Assembly: GCF_900142445.1 (NCBI RefSeq)
Contig: NZ_FRAV01000030.1
Location: 1 to 62,371 of the forward strand
DNA from: Chryseobacterium polytrichastri
Lineage (GTDB): Bacteria > Bacteroidota > Bacteroidia > Flavobacteriales > Weeksellaceae
DNA: 62,371 nt
Reading direction: 5' to 3'
Position numbers and translations under genes: made by a program. Numbering within the stretch: the first letter of the stretch is position 1; each line of letters opens with the position of its first letter. This document shows positions 15,773 to 24,478 of this stretch, piece after piece. The notes beneath the pieces are model-generated. The model made no database searches, was not told the DNA's origin, and saw only the letters and a list, made by a program, of their open reading frames with translations.

Positions 15773-17437
15773 TTATGATATAACTTTTAAGGTGCCTTCT
15801 TCCATATGAAGATGCTGATCTGCAAACTGCAATACGTCTTCACTCTGCGAAACAATGATAATGGTTGTTCTTTCTTTGATCTGCAGCAGATATTCTATCA
15901 TTTTATCCTGATATTCTTCACGGATGCCTGCAAAAGGATTTTCAAGAATAATGAGTCTTTTTTCACCTAAAAGAGCACGGAGCAACAATATTTTTTTCTT
16001 TGAACTAAAGGTGATTTCAGAATCTGTTTCGCTTACTTCGGTGAAGAAACCGTTGCTGAAGAGGCTTGAAATATTTTCTATTCCCAGCTTTTCAGAAAGC
16101 TCAAGAATATCTTCTGTATTGCTTTGGTTGTTGCCTAATAATATATTTTCTTTTACCGTTCCCTGTATGATTTTCATATTCTCCAGATATAGGCTGATTG
16201 TGTTTCTCAGCTGTTTCTTATCAATATTTTTTAATGGAGTTTTATCAAAAAGTATCGTTCCCGAGCTAGGTTCAAAAAAACCGGTGATCATATTGAGAAG
16301 AAGAGATTTCCCGGTTCCCAGTTTTCCTGTTAAAACCGTAATGCTGTTTTCCGGAATTTTAAAATTTAAATCAGAAAGAATGGGAATATTATCATTAAAT
16401 GAAAATTGTACATTTTTAAATTCTATCTCTGTTCCTTTGTCTTTCTGAGAGAGCACGATCTCGCCATTTTGCTCTTCTTTAAGCCCTGTTATTTTAGAAA
16501 GTTTTGCGAAAGAAGCGATGAGGTCATAATAGCTTTCAAGACTCACAATCAGTTTTTCTACTGCCGACATGATGCTTAAAACCACAATTTCAGTAGCAAT
16601 GAAAGCGCCAATATTAAGTTTTTGATTGATTAAAAGATAGGTGCCGATCGCAAGCATAGCCAACGTAATGATGACTTTAAAAGCGATAATGGTTTTGTAT
16701 TGAAAGACAAGTACTCTAAAATGAGAAGTTCTGTGATGAAGATATTCTACCACTCTGTCATCGGTTCCTTTTAAATGAACAGCGCTTTCAGAATGCATTT
16801 TAAAAGTTTTTACAGAACCTGCAATATCCTCGATCCATGCTGCGGTGTCATATTTTTTGTTGCTTTCTTCAATGCTAGATTTTATTCCGCTTTCCATCGT
16901 GTATCGAAATATAATAACCACAGAAATCACAACCAATGCTGCAAAGGCTAAAAACCAAAGATGATAAAACGAAAGTAAAAGGATTCCAAAAAAGATTTGT
17001 ATCAGTGCAGTAGGAATTTCTAAAAGAATTTTTGAGATTCCCTTTTGTAGATTTTGAATGTCAAAAAAACGATTGACAAGCTCTGGAAGATAATATTTTC
17101 GGGTGTAGGAAAGATCTACTTTTGGGATTTTATCTGCAATTTCTATGGAGAATTCTACAAATATCTTTTGCTGTATTTTCTCGATGATCTGGATGACCTT
17201 TAATCTGAAGTATCCTGCAAGCCAGGTTCCGATCACCACAAAAAAGATGAGGATATAAATGGAAGTCGTCATCGTTGCTCCCATCACAAAACTCACAATA
17301 GACTGGATTCCCAAAGGAATACTTAGGAGAACGAGACCGTTAAGAATTGCATAAAAATAAATATTGGTAACATCTTTTTTTTCTTTTGTAATGTAGCGGA
17401 TGAGCCTTTTACCCTGTTCATTAGCTGTTATTTCCAT
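15773..17437 (-). CDS. ABC exporter half-transporter with degenerate ATPase domain
   Basis: A 554-aa protein with an N-terminal type I exporter membrane domain (residues ~25-310, about six helices, no peptidase C39 domain) and a C-terminal ATPase-like domain (~335-554). Walker A is intact (GKLGTGKS, 371-378). The Q-loop Gln is Glu 419. The LSGGQ signature is replaced by TFSSK (476-480). Walker B ends in Glu 499-Asn 500 instead of Asp-Glu, so the catalytic Glu is gone. The H-loop His is Gln 531. The frame is otherwise undamaged, so this looks like a conserved divergent subfamily, not decay. Substrate unknown. It is followed by HlyD and TolC genes. Confidence 0.85.
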   Translation of the reverse strand: MEITANEQGKRLIRYITKEKKDVTNIYFYAILNGLVLLSIPLGIQSIVSFVMGATMTTSIYILIFFVVIGTWLAGYFRLKVIQIIEKIQQKIFVEFSIEIADKIPKVDLSYTRKYYLPELVNRFFDIQNLQKGISKILLEIPTALIQIFFGILLLSFYHLWFLAFAALVVISVVIIFRYTMESGIKSSIEESNKKYDTAAWIEDIAGSVKTFKMHSESAVHLKGTDDRVVEYLHHRTSHFRVLVFQYKTIIAFKVIITLAMLAIGTYLLINQKLNIGAFIATEIVVLSIMSAVEKLIVSLESYYDLIASFAKLSKITGLKEEQNGEIVLSQKDKGTEIEFKNVQFSFNDNIPILSDLNFKIPENSITVLTGKLGTGKSLLLNMITGFFEPSSGTILFDKTPLKNIDKKQLRNTISLYLENMKIIQGTVKENILLGNNQSNTEDILELSEKLGIENISSLFSNGFFTEVSETDSEITFSSKKKILLLRALLGEKRLIILENPFAGIREEYQDKMIEYLLQIKERTTIIIVSQSEDVLQFADQHLHMEEGTLKVIS

Positions 17438-17474
17438 TTTTCTTATTTAGTAAGGTTAATGTTTTTAAATAATT

Positions 17475-17722
17475 CTAAATTTTTAGTTGATATTTTTCGT
17501 TACGGCTGTCGACGGATTTTAGAAATTGTTCATTGGTAAACTTTTTCAAATAGAGTAGAATCAATGAGATTGATTTGAGGACTATTTTTTGAATGATAAT
17601 TTCAAATCTGTTATCGAAGATCAGTGCCGATATTTTTTCAGTATGGAATTACTGATTTTATTTTTTGTAGAATCTTTTAACGAAAGTCCTTCATAGACTT
17701 TGAATTTTGGTTGAAAATTCAT
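17475..17722 (-). pseudogene. Frameshifted remnant, probably a TetR-type regulator
   Basis: From the ATG at 17722 the frame reads MNFQPKFKVYEGLSLKDS and on to codon 33, then stops at TGA. Adding one A to the six-A run just before the stop (around 17633-17641) opens an 82-codon frame that ends at 17475, 37 bp before the ABC start. The PKFKVYEGLSLKD opening resembles, from memory, the N-terminus of a TetR regulator family in Bacteroidota, but the product is far shorter than a ~200-aa TetR. I read it as a truncated, frameshifted remnant. A sequencing error in the homopolymer, or a genuine short peptide of 33 aa, are alternatives. Confidence 0.45.
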
Positions 17723-17749
17723 GGAGTTTTATATATTATTTCGGGGATT

Positions 17750-17757
17750 CAAAGATA
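17750..17757 (-). promoter_or_regulatory. Candidate -7 box for the export operon
   Basis: On the minus strand this reads TATCTTTG, matching TAnnTTTG, 27 bp before the remnant's ATG at 17722. No -33 TTTG is visible at the normal distance. The rest of 17758-17950 shows no gene or clear signal. Confidence 0.35.
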
Positions 17758-17960
17758 ATATATGGGATTTGTTAATGTTCTTATCTACATTAGAATGGTA
17801 TTAAAATGTGATTAGAATATCAGAGATACATTCAGATTTTTTATGATGATGAGCTCGTTATTCATACATTCGCTGTGTAAAATTTTAAGAAGATCAACAT
17901 GAAACTTGCCCAAAGCGTTAAAAGTTCTATAAATTTCTTTTTAAGCTTGTTCATTTTTAG

Positions 17961-17968
17961 TAAATTTG
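17961..17968 (+). promoter_or_regulatory. Candidate -7 box for sucC
   Basis: TAAATTTG, a full match to TAnnTTTG, 38 bp before the sucC ATG. The -33 element is not obvious. Confidence 0.45.
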
Positions 17969-18006
17969 TCAACCTTTAAAGTTTAAAATAAAATAATAAA
18001 AATAAT

Positions 18007-19197
18007 ATGAATCTTCACGAGTATCAATCAAAAGAGATTTTATCAAAATACGGAGTTGCTATCCAACGTGGTTTCGTAGCGAACAATGTAGAAGAAGCTG
18101 TAGCAGCTGCTGAAAAATTGACTGCTGAAACTGGAGCTCAGGCTTGGGTTGTAAAAGCACAAATTCACGCAGGTGGTCGTGGTAAAGGTGGTGGTGTAAA
18201 GTTCTCTCCAAACATGGATAAGCTTAAAGAAAACGCTCAGAACATTATCGGAATGCAGTTGGTAACTCCACAAACTTCTGCTGAAGGTAAAAAAGTACAC
18301 TCTGTTTTGGTTGCAGAAGATGTTTATTATCCGGGAGAAACTGAAACTAAAGAATTTTATGTTTCTATTCTTTTAGATAGAGCTGAAGGTAAAAATACAA
18401 TCGTATATTCTACTGAAGGTGGTATGGATATTGAGCACGTTGCTGAAGTAACTCCTCATTTGATCCACAAAGAAATTATTGATCCTGCTTTAGGTCTTCA
18501 AGGTTTCCAGGCTAGAAAAATTGCTTTCAACTTAGGTCTTGAAGGAAATGCATTTAAAGAATTCACAAAATTCATTGCATCTCTTTACAATGCTTATACA
18601 GGAATTGATGCATCTCTTTTTGAAATCAACCCTGTGTTGAAAACTTCTGACAACAAAATTATCGCTGTAGATGCTAAAGTAACTTTGGATGGTAACGCAT
18701 TGTTCCGTCACAAAGATCTTGAAGCGTTGAGAGATACAAGAGAAGAAGATCCTATGGATGTTGAAGCTGGTGAAGCTGGTCTTAACTTCGTAAAACTAGA
18801 CGGTAACGTTGCTTGTATGGTAAACGGTGCTGGTCTTGCAATGGCAACTATGGATATCATTAAATTATCTGGTGGTAGCCCTGCTAACTTCTTGGACGTT
18901 GGAGGTACTGCTGATGCTCAGAGAGTACAAACTGCTTTCGGAATCATCTTAAGAGATCCAAACGTAAAAGCAATCTTGATCAACATCTTCGGAGGTATCG
19001 TAAGATGTGACAGAGTTGCTCAAGGTGTTGTAGATGCTTACAGAGCGATGGGTAGCCTTCCGGTTCCATTGATCGTAAGATTACAAGGAACTAACGCTGT
19101 TGAAGCTAAAAAATTAATTGATGAGTCAGGTCTTCCTGTACACTCTGCAATTACTTTAGAAGAAGCTGCAAACAAAGTAAAAGAAGTTTTAGCATAA
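18007..19197 (+). CDS. sucC: Succinyl-CoA ligase (ADP-forming) beta subunit
   Basis: Beta subunit of the TCA-cycle enzyme that makes ATP or GTP from succinyl-CoA. 396 aa with an N-terminal ATP-grasp domain (MNLHEYQSKEIL, KAQIHAGGRGKGGGVK at about residues 51-66) and a C-terminal CoA-ligase domain (NGAGLAMATMD, then GGTADAQRV and NIFGGIVRCDRVAQGV). The alpha subunit gene (sucD) is not adjacent, so the subunits are encoded apart. Codon use is strongly biased, as in highly expressed genes. A clear terminator follows. Confidence 0.97.
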   Translation: MNLHEYQSKEILSKYGVAIQRGFVANNVEEAVAAAEKLTAETGAQAWVVKAQIHAGGRGKGGGVKFSPNMDKLKENAQNIIGMQLVTPQTSAEGKKVHSVLVAEDVYYPGETETKEFYVSILLDRAEGKNTIVYSTEGGMDIEHVAEVTPHLIHKEIIDPALGLQGFQARKIAFNLGLEGNAFKEFTKFIASLYNAYTGIDASLFEINPVLKTSDNKIIAVDAKVTLDGNALFRHKDLEALRDTREEDPMDVEAGEAGLNFVKLDGNVACMVNGAGLAMATMDIIKLSGGSPANFLDVGGTADAQRVQTAFGIILRDPNVKAILINIFGGIVRCDRVAQGVVDAYRAMGSLPVPLIVRLQGTNAVEAKKLIDESGLPVHSAITLEEAANKVKEVLA

Positions 19198-19220
19198 GCC
19201 TAAAATTTTCAGATATAATT

Positions 19221-19254
19221 AAAACCGTTTCATTTTTTGAAACGGTTTTTTTTG
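19221..19254 (+). terminator. sucC terminator
   Basis: A 12-bp stem (AAAACCGTTTCA / TGAAACGGTTTT) with a short T-rich loop and a run of T after it, 23 bp past the sucC stop. Confidence 0.9.
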
Positions 19255-19310
19255 TTAAAAATTTATCAATTTATTTTAAAATTGTTATTTTTACAAGTAA
19301 CACCTTTGAA

Positions 19311-19760
19311 ATGAAATTATTTTTATACTTTTTCCTCTTTTTATTCCTTAACTGTCAATCTCAGTATCAAGGTAATAAACCGGTATCTCCTAAAAAAGAA
19401 ATCTCATTCGAAGACAAGTACCATTATCCTTTTTCTTTAACTCAAAAAGATTTTCTCGTCATTGATTCTCAGGAAAAGATGGATGAAATTTTCAAGATCA
19501 TTCATCAAAATAATGAGGGAAACCGATTTTCTCCTATTCCTGCCATTGTAGAAGGTGAAACCTATATTATTATAAAACCTCAATTAAAAAATGCCAACGA
19601 TGTTTTAATTGACAACATCAGTCTAAGTAAAAATACACTGTATGTTAAGGTAAAGGAATTCAATAATCCTGATGCTGAGAAAACGAATCGTAGTTCTCCC
19701 AATATCCTTTTAAAATTATTAGAACAGACCAAGATTACAAAAACCATCATTCAATATTAA
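19311..19760 (+). CDS. Small exported protein of unknown function
   Basis: 149 aa with a very hydrophobic start ending in FLFLNCQSQ, which may be a lipoprotein signal with Cys at residue 15 (the lipobox is weak, since Asn precedes Cys). The mature part is a mix of strands and helices with no motif I recognise. It lies 19 bp before the metallopeptidase gene and may share its transcript. Confidence 0.6.
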   Translation: MKLFLYFFLFLFLNCQSQYQGNKPVSPKKEISFEDKYHYPFSLTQKDFLVIDSQEKMDEIFKIIHQNNEGNRFSPIPAIVEGETYIIIKPQLKNANDVLIDNISLSKNTLYVKVKEFNNPDAEKTNRSSPNILLKLLEQTKITKTIIQY

Positions 19761-19779
19761 TATAAAAGAAATACGTATT

Positions 19780-21978
19780 ATGAAAAGTAAAACATTTATT
19801 GTCTCGTGCCTCCTGATTGCTTCAAGTGCTTTTGGGCAGCAGAATTATTGGGCTAAGCTCAAAGATAGGAAGATTGATAGGGGAGATCTAAAACCAAGGT
19901 GGACTACCCCGGCTACTTTTTCTTTATATCAATTAGATTTAGAAAAAGTTAAAAAAGAGTTGGCAAAAGCTCCGCAGCGCTTTTCTAAAGATGAAAGCCT
20001 CGTGATGAAATTTCCTGATGCTGATGGAAATTATAGGGATTACATTATTCAGGAAGCCTCTGTAATGGAACCTGCTTTACAGGAAAAGTTTCCTGAGATT
20101 CGTTCTTATGTGGGAGTGCAGAAAAACAATCCGTTAAATACGATCCGCTTTAGTGTTACCCCTTCTACAGGGATGAATGTAATGTATTTTGATGGCTACG
20201 AAATTAGTTATCTTGATAGTTATGCGAAAGATAATTCCTCTTTTATCCTTTATAAAAGAAAAGATCTTCCTAAAAATGACAGACTTTTTGAATGCCATGT
20301 TGAAGATCAGTTAGATGATTTACAGAAGAACGCTTCAACAATGAAGGCTCCGTTGGTTTCGGACGGTCAGTTCAGAACCTATCGATTAGCATTATCGGCA
20401 ACAGGAGAATATACTGCTTTTCAAGGTGGAACAGTTCCTTTAGCAATGGCTGCTATGGCAACAACAATGAGCAGGGTGAATGGAATTTACGAAAAAACCA
20501 TTTCAACAACAATGGTAATGGTAGCTAATAATAACCTTCTGGTTTATACAGATGCTACAACAGACCCTTATACTAATGGAACTCCGGGGACAATGATTAA
20601 CCAGAATCAAACAAATACAACCACTGTGATTGGTTCTGCAAATTATGACATAGGACATGTTTTTGGAACAAATAGTGGTGGATTGGCTGGTTTAGGAGTG
20701 GTTTGTGTATCCGGAAGTAAAGCGAGAGGGGTTACCGGATCTGGAGCTCCTGTCGGAGACCCTTTTGATATTGATTATGTAGCTCATGAAATGGGACATC
20801 AGTTTGGGGCTAACCATACCTTTAGAGCGGCAACTTCATCTTGTAGTGGTAATGCCAATAATGCAACAGCCTATGAGCCTGGAAGCGGAAGTACAATTAT
20901 GGCCTATGCAGGAATTTGTGGAGCAAGTAATAATGTTCAAAATAATAGTGATGCCTATTTTCATGCAGCAAGCGTTAATGAAATGTACAATGTTTTAAAA
21001 AGGTCTTCAGATTGCGCGGTAAAGATTACTAATAATAACGGGGTTCCTACGGCAGATGCAGGAGCTGATTATATTATTCCTAAAGGGACAGCATTTGTTT
21101 TGACAGGGCAGGGAACAGATCCTGATAATGATCCGTTGACGTATTTGTGGGAACAGTATGATAATCAAACAAGTACCCAACCTCCGGTTAATACCAGTAC
21201 AGTAGGTCCGGTTTATCGTTCTTTAACTCCGAAAACAGTTCCTACAAGATATTTTCCTGCGATGGTTTCTGTTTTGGCGAATAATTTAGTTCCAAAATGG
21301 GAAGTTACACCCAATGTAGCCAGAACATTGAATTTTTCTTTATTGGTAAATGATAACAGATCTACAGGGAATCAGGCGGCAAGAGATGCAATGGTAGTAA
21401 CAGTAACGGATGACGGGCCTTTTACAGTCACTTCACAGCCTACTAATACCTCATATAATGCTGCCGTACCTGCAACAGTAACTTGGAATGTGGCAGGAAC
21501 AAATACAGGAGTAATAAATACCCAAAATGTGACTATTTTACTTTCTAAGGATGGTGGTGCTAACTTTACAACTGTATTGGCAGCAAGCGTACCAAATAAT
21601 GGCACTGCGGTGGTAAATCTACCGAATGAAGATATTCCATCTGCAAGGATTATGGTAAAAGCGGTTAATAATATTTATTTTGCTGTGAATTCTTCTAATT
21701 TTTCAATTTCAAGATCCTTATCAACCGTTGAGAGTGAAGTAAAAAGTTTTGCAATTTATCCTAACCCTTCTCATGATGAGGTTAATGTTTTATTGAAAAA
21801 TGATTCTCAAGATGCAGACTATTTACTTTTTGATCCTGCTGGAAGATTAGTTAAAAAAGGAAGTTTTAAAGGGCAAACGAAAATTCGACTGAATGAAGTA
21901 AGCACCGGAAATTACTTGATTAATGTAATATTAGATAATGGTGAAAAGCATACTGAAAAATTAATTATTAAAAAATAA
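19780..21978 (+). CDS. Secreted reprolysin-like zinc metallopeptidase with T9SS tail
   Basis: A 732-aa extracellular protease. A signal peptide (SCLLIASSAFGQ) precedes a prodomain (~20-190) and an M12-type metzincin catalytic domain. Zinc ligands and catalytic Glu are in HEMGHQFGANH (residues 336-346), with the Met-turn at STIMAYAGICG. Fibronectin/Ig-like repeats follow (~415-640). The C-terminal ~75 residues (from FAIYPNPSHDEV) form a type A T9SS sorting domain, so the protein should cross the outer membrane through T9SS. All key residues are present. Confidence 0.9.
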   Translation: MKSKTFIVSCLLIASSAFGQQNYWAKLKDRKIDRGDLKPRWTTPATFSLYQLDLEKVKKELAKAPQRFSKDESLVMKFPDADGNYRDYIIQEASVMEPALQEKFPEIRSYVGVQKNNPLNTIRFSVTPSTGMNVMYFDGYEISYLDSYAKDNSSFILYKRKDLPKNDRLFECHVEDQLDDLQKNASTMKAPLVSDGQFRTYRLALSATGEYTAFQGGTVPLAMAAMATTMSRVNGIYEKTISTTMVMVANNNLLVYTDATTDPYTNGTPGTMINQNQTNTTTVIGSANYDIGHVFGTNSGGLAGLGVVCVSGSKARGVTGSGAPVGDPFDIDYVAHEMGHQFGANHTFRAATSSCSGNANNATAYEPGSGSTIMAYAGICGASNNVQNNSDAYFHAASVNEMYNVLKRSSDCAVKITNNNGVPTADAGADYIIPKGTAFVLTGQGTDPDNDPLTYLWEQYDNQTSTQPPVNTSTVGPVYRSLTPKTVPTRYFPAMVSVLANNLVPKWEVTPNVARTLNFSLLVNDNRSTGNQAARDAMVVTVTDDGPFTVTSQPTNTSYNAAVPATVTWNVAGTNTGVINTQNVTILLSKDGGANFTTVLAASVPNNGTAVVNLPNEDIPSARIMVKAVNNIYFAVNSSNFSISRSLSTVESEVKSFAIYPNPSHDEVNVLLKNDSQDADYLLFDPAGRLVKKGSFKGQTKIRLNEVSTGNYLINVILDNGEKHTEKLIIKK

Positions 21979-21981
21979 ACA

Positions 21982-22017
21982 AAAAAAAGAGTAACCATTT
22001 TTGGTTACTCTTTTTTT
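21982..22017. terminator. Bidirectional terminator
   Basis: A-tract, GAGTAACCA stem, short loop, TGGTTACTC, T-tract. It lies between the stops of the metallopeptidase (+) and the MscS gene (-) and can serve both. Confidence 0.88.
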
Positions 22018-22882
22018 ATACAGCTTGTGGCTGCGGGTTTATACTTATGCTGGTTGGGGTTACCAATTGTATTTGGTCTGCATCCAGTCGCTGTTTTATT
22101 TTGATAATAGTATCACTTTTTACATGGGTAATATTAGCGCCAATGGTTAGCCAGAATTTCACCTGGAGGGTGAAAATACCTTGTTTTAAATCTGTGAATA
22201 CCACCTCAGCAGTATCAGGTCTATCAATACAATCTAAACTTTTTATAACCTCTAAAATACCTTTCTGAGCTTTAGTGATATCTTCATCTGCCGGAATTTC
22301 AAAATTTAATATAATTCTTCTTTGCGGTGAAGCAGTAATATTATAAAATGGAGCATTAAAAACAACTTGGTTAGGAATGTAAGCTTTCTTTCCGTCATCC
22401 GTGATGAGTTTTGTTGTTAAAAAACCAATTTCCTGTACAGTTCCGGAATGGTTTCCAAGGGTAATATAATCGCCTACTTTAAATGCTTTGTCGATTCCAA
22501 TAAGCATTCCTGAGAACATACTGGAAACAAGATCTTTTAAAGCAACCCCTGCAATAACCCCCGCAACTCCTAAACTTCCGATGAATTTCCAAAGGAAAGT
22601 ACTGAAGCCCATAATTTCTAATGAAATGAAGGTCCCCATCATCATGATCATAAATCTAAAAACACCAATTAAGGTAACTAAAGAACTTTCTTTTTTGCTT
22701 TTTGGAAAAAGTTTGTGAAAAATTTTTACTGAAGCCTTGCTTAAATATTTACTTGTAATAAGAAAGAAGGTAAAAACCATGATCCCTACAATGAGTTTGG
22801 GAGTAAATTGAGCCAGCTTTAAATACCAGCTTTCTAGAACATTATAGATAATGTTGATATAGTTTAAACCATTTTTCTGCAT
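22016..22882 (-). CDS. Small-conductance mechanosensitive channel (MscS family)
   Basis: A 288-aa inner-membrane channel that releases solutes on hypo-osmotic shock. Three N-terminal helices are followed by the pore-lining TM3 with Gly/Ala packing (GSLGVAGVIAGVALKDLVSS, about residues 88-107) and the MscS beta-domain (FKVGDYITLGNHSGTVQEIGF). The C-terminal alpha/beta domain ends with a short hydrophilic tail. The length matches minimal MscS proteins. Confidence 0.92.
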   Translation of the reverse strand: MQKNGLNYINIIYNVLESWYLKLAQFTPKLIVGIMVFTFFLITSKYLSKASVKIFHKLFPKSKKESSLVTLIGVFRFMIMMMGTFISLEIMGFSTFLWKFIGSLGVAGVIAGVALKDLVSSMFSGMLIGIDKAFKVGDYITLGNHSGTVQEIGFLTTKLITDDGKKAYIPNQVVFNAPFYNITASPQRRIILNFEIPADEDITKAQKGILEVIKSLDCIDRPDTAEVVFTDLKQGIFTLQVKFWLTIGANITHVKSDTIIKIKQRLDADQIQLVTPTSISINPQPQAV

Positions 22883-22928
22883 GAATTGAAAATTTTATTG
22901 AATAAAGATATAAATTCTTAACAAAAAT

Positions 22929-22959
22929 TTTGCCAGTTCCAAAAAGTCTACTAAATTTG
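22929..22959 (+). promoter_or_regulatory. Promoter of the peroxiredoxin gene
   Basis: TTTG (22929-22932), exactly 19 bp, then TAAATTTG (22952-22959): the full Bacteroidota consensus TTTG-N19-TAnnTTTG, 22 bp before the ATG. It is the best promoter in the window. Confidence 0.75.
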
Positions 22960-22965
22960 TAGACT
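22945..22965. promoter_or_regulatory. Dyad operator over the peroxiredoxin -7 box
   Basis: A perfect inverted repeat AGTCTAC-N7-GTAGACT whose spacer is the -7 hexamer region. A bound dimer would block RNA polymerase, so repression is expected. The repressor is unknown; an Rrf2- or BlaI-like dimer is a guess based on the shape of the site. Confidence 0.6.
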
Positions 22966-22981
22966 AATAAAACAGAATATT

Positions 22982-23617
22982 ATGTCAATCAAACTAGGAG
23001 ATATCGCACCCAACTTTCAGGCAGAATCGTCTTTAGGAGATGTAGATTTTTACAATTATCTTGGAGATTCTTGGGGGATTTTGTTTTCACATCCTGCAGA
23101 CTATACACCTGTATGTACTACGGAACTTGGATACACTTCAAAACTTAAATCTGAGTTTGATAAAAGAAAGACGCAGGTAATTGCATTAAGTGTAGATGGG
23201 GTAGAAGACCATCAGAACTGGATCAAAGATATTAATGAAACCCAGAATACAGAAGTACAGTTTCCTATTATTGCCGATAAAGACAGAAAGGTTTCTGAAT
23301 TGTATGATTTTATTCATCCCAATGCTTCAGCAACTGCTACAGTTCGTTCTTTATTAATTATTGATCCTGCTAAAAAAGTAAGGTTAATAATTACTTACCC
23401 TGCTTCAACTGGAAGAAATTTTGATGAAATTTTAAGAGTTTTAGATTCTCTCCAGTTAGTGGACTCTCATAAAATAGCAACACCTGTGAATTGGAAACAA
23501 GGTGATGATGTAATTATTCCACCAAGTACTTCAACAGAAGAAGCTAGGAAGATATTTACAAAAGGAGTGACAGAGATTAAGCCGTATCTAAGATATACGC
23601 CACAACCGAATACATGA
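22982..23617 (+). CDS. 1-Cys peroxiredoxin (Prx6 type)
   Basis: A 211-aa thiol peroxidase that reduces hydrogen peroxide and organic hydroperoxides. The active site is HPADYTPVCTTELG with the peroxidatic Cys at about residue 46. No other Cys exists in the protein, so there is no resolving Cys and an external thiol must regenerate it. The long C-terminal arm (PVNWKQGDDVIIPPS) is typical of the Prx6 group. The promoter carries a dyad operator, which suggests tight control, probably by redox or sulfur state. Confidence 0.93.
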   Translation: MSIKLGDIAPNFQAESSLGDVDFYNYLGDSWGILFSHPADYTPVCTTELGYTSKLKSEFDKRKTQVIALSVDGVEDHQNWIKDINETQNTEVQFPIIADKDRKVSELYDFIHPNASATATVRSLLIIDPAKKVRLIITYPASTGRNFDEILRVLDSLQLVDSHKIATPVNWKQGDDVIIPPSTSTEEARKIFTKGVTEIKPYLRYTPQPNT

Positions 23618-23656
23618 TTTATTTGATTTTTTATAGTTTAGTTTTAATTTGTACGA

Positions 23657-23687
23657 AAATCGCCTTGGAAAATTTCCAAGGCGATTT
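23657..23687. terminator. Hairpin between convergent genes
   Basis: A 15-bp perfect stem (AAATCGCCTTGGAAA / TTTCCAAGGCGATTT) between the peroxiredoxin and beta-barrel stops. The T-tracts on either side are modest, but the position and strength fit a shared terminator. Confidence 0.75.
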
Positions 23688-23722
23688 CATTTGTATACTA
23701 TATGTATATGTGAAGTGTGTGA

Positions 23723-24316
23723 TTATTTTACATCTTTTATGATCTGCTGACCTTTAGATGTTGGTAAATAAATAGTAAATCCTAAATTGAATGTAATATT
23801 AGATGTTAAACCCTGGTTACCAAAGCCAGTTACACCTGCATATTTTACTAATCCCTCTAATCCAATGTTTGGAGTAATGAAGTAAGAATAACCAGGACCT
23901 ACACCGAAGTCAAGACCTGTTGTAGAGTTACCACCATCACTGATAGAGTAACCACCAACACCTAAGTTACCTTCTAGGAACCATCTTCCGTGTTTCAATA
24001 AGTTATCAACTCCTTTCTCACCCGGAGATACATAGTAACGTCCTAAAGCACCAACACCATAATCAAATCTTGTAGGTGAAGTTTTAGCAGATTTACTGAT
24101 TCCTAAATTTACATATCCTCCAACTGCTATATTATCTTTAATAAAATAAGCTCCTTTAGGTTGAATTCCGATTTGGTATCCACCACCAGTGTTTAATCCG
24201 AAATTACTTGTTGCCAAGCTACTTCCTACCATCCAGTTACCTTTTTGAATTTGAGCATTCATAGTAGTAGCTAAACCTGCTACAGCTAATATTCCTCCTA
24301 AAATTAGTTTTTTCAT
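23723..24316 (-). CDS. Small outer-membrane beta-barrel protein
   Basis: 197 aa with signal peptide (LGGILAVAGLATTMNA) and alternating aromatic/Gly strands (for example GNWMVGSSLATSNFGLN, GGYVNLGIS, ALGRYYVSPG, GLEGLVKYAGVTGFG) that predict about eight membrane strands of the OmpX/OmpW-like type. It ends with a hydrophilic GQQIIKDVK, not a terminal aromatic residue. The gene is monocistronic. It may be abundant at the surface; no ligand is indicated. Confidence 0.8.
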   Translation of the reverse strand: MKKLILGGILAVAGLATTMNAQIQKGNWMVGSSLATSNFGLNTGGGYQIGIQPKGAYFIKDNIAVGGYVNLGISKSAKTSPTRFDYGVGALGRYYVSPGEKGVDNLLKHGRWFLEGNLGVGGYSISDGGNSTTGLDFGVGPGYSYFITPNIGLEGLVKYAGVTGFGNQGLTSNITFNLGFTIYLPTSKGQQIIKDVK

Positions 24317-24478
24317 AATTTATAATTTTTAATAATTAATGTTTATTATTCTTAAAGTAAGGAATAAACAACAAATGTGCCATACTCCTCAATGTCAGGT
24401 CTTTTTTTAACTTTTTGGCGTGAATTATTTAATTTTATATCTTATTTTTTTAACACTTTGAGGAAAATATTTGCAATT

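Noticed and set aside
17478..17722. The small ORF ahead of the ABC gene as a bacteriocin or RiPP precursor.
   Set aside because: No double-Gly leader, no Cys, and the ABC protein lacks a peptidase domain; likeness to a TetR N-terminus and the frameshift point to a remnant.
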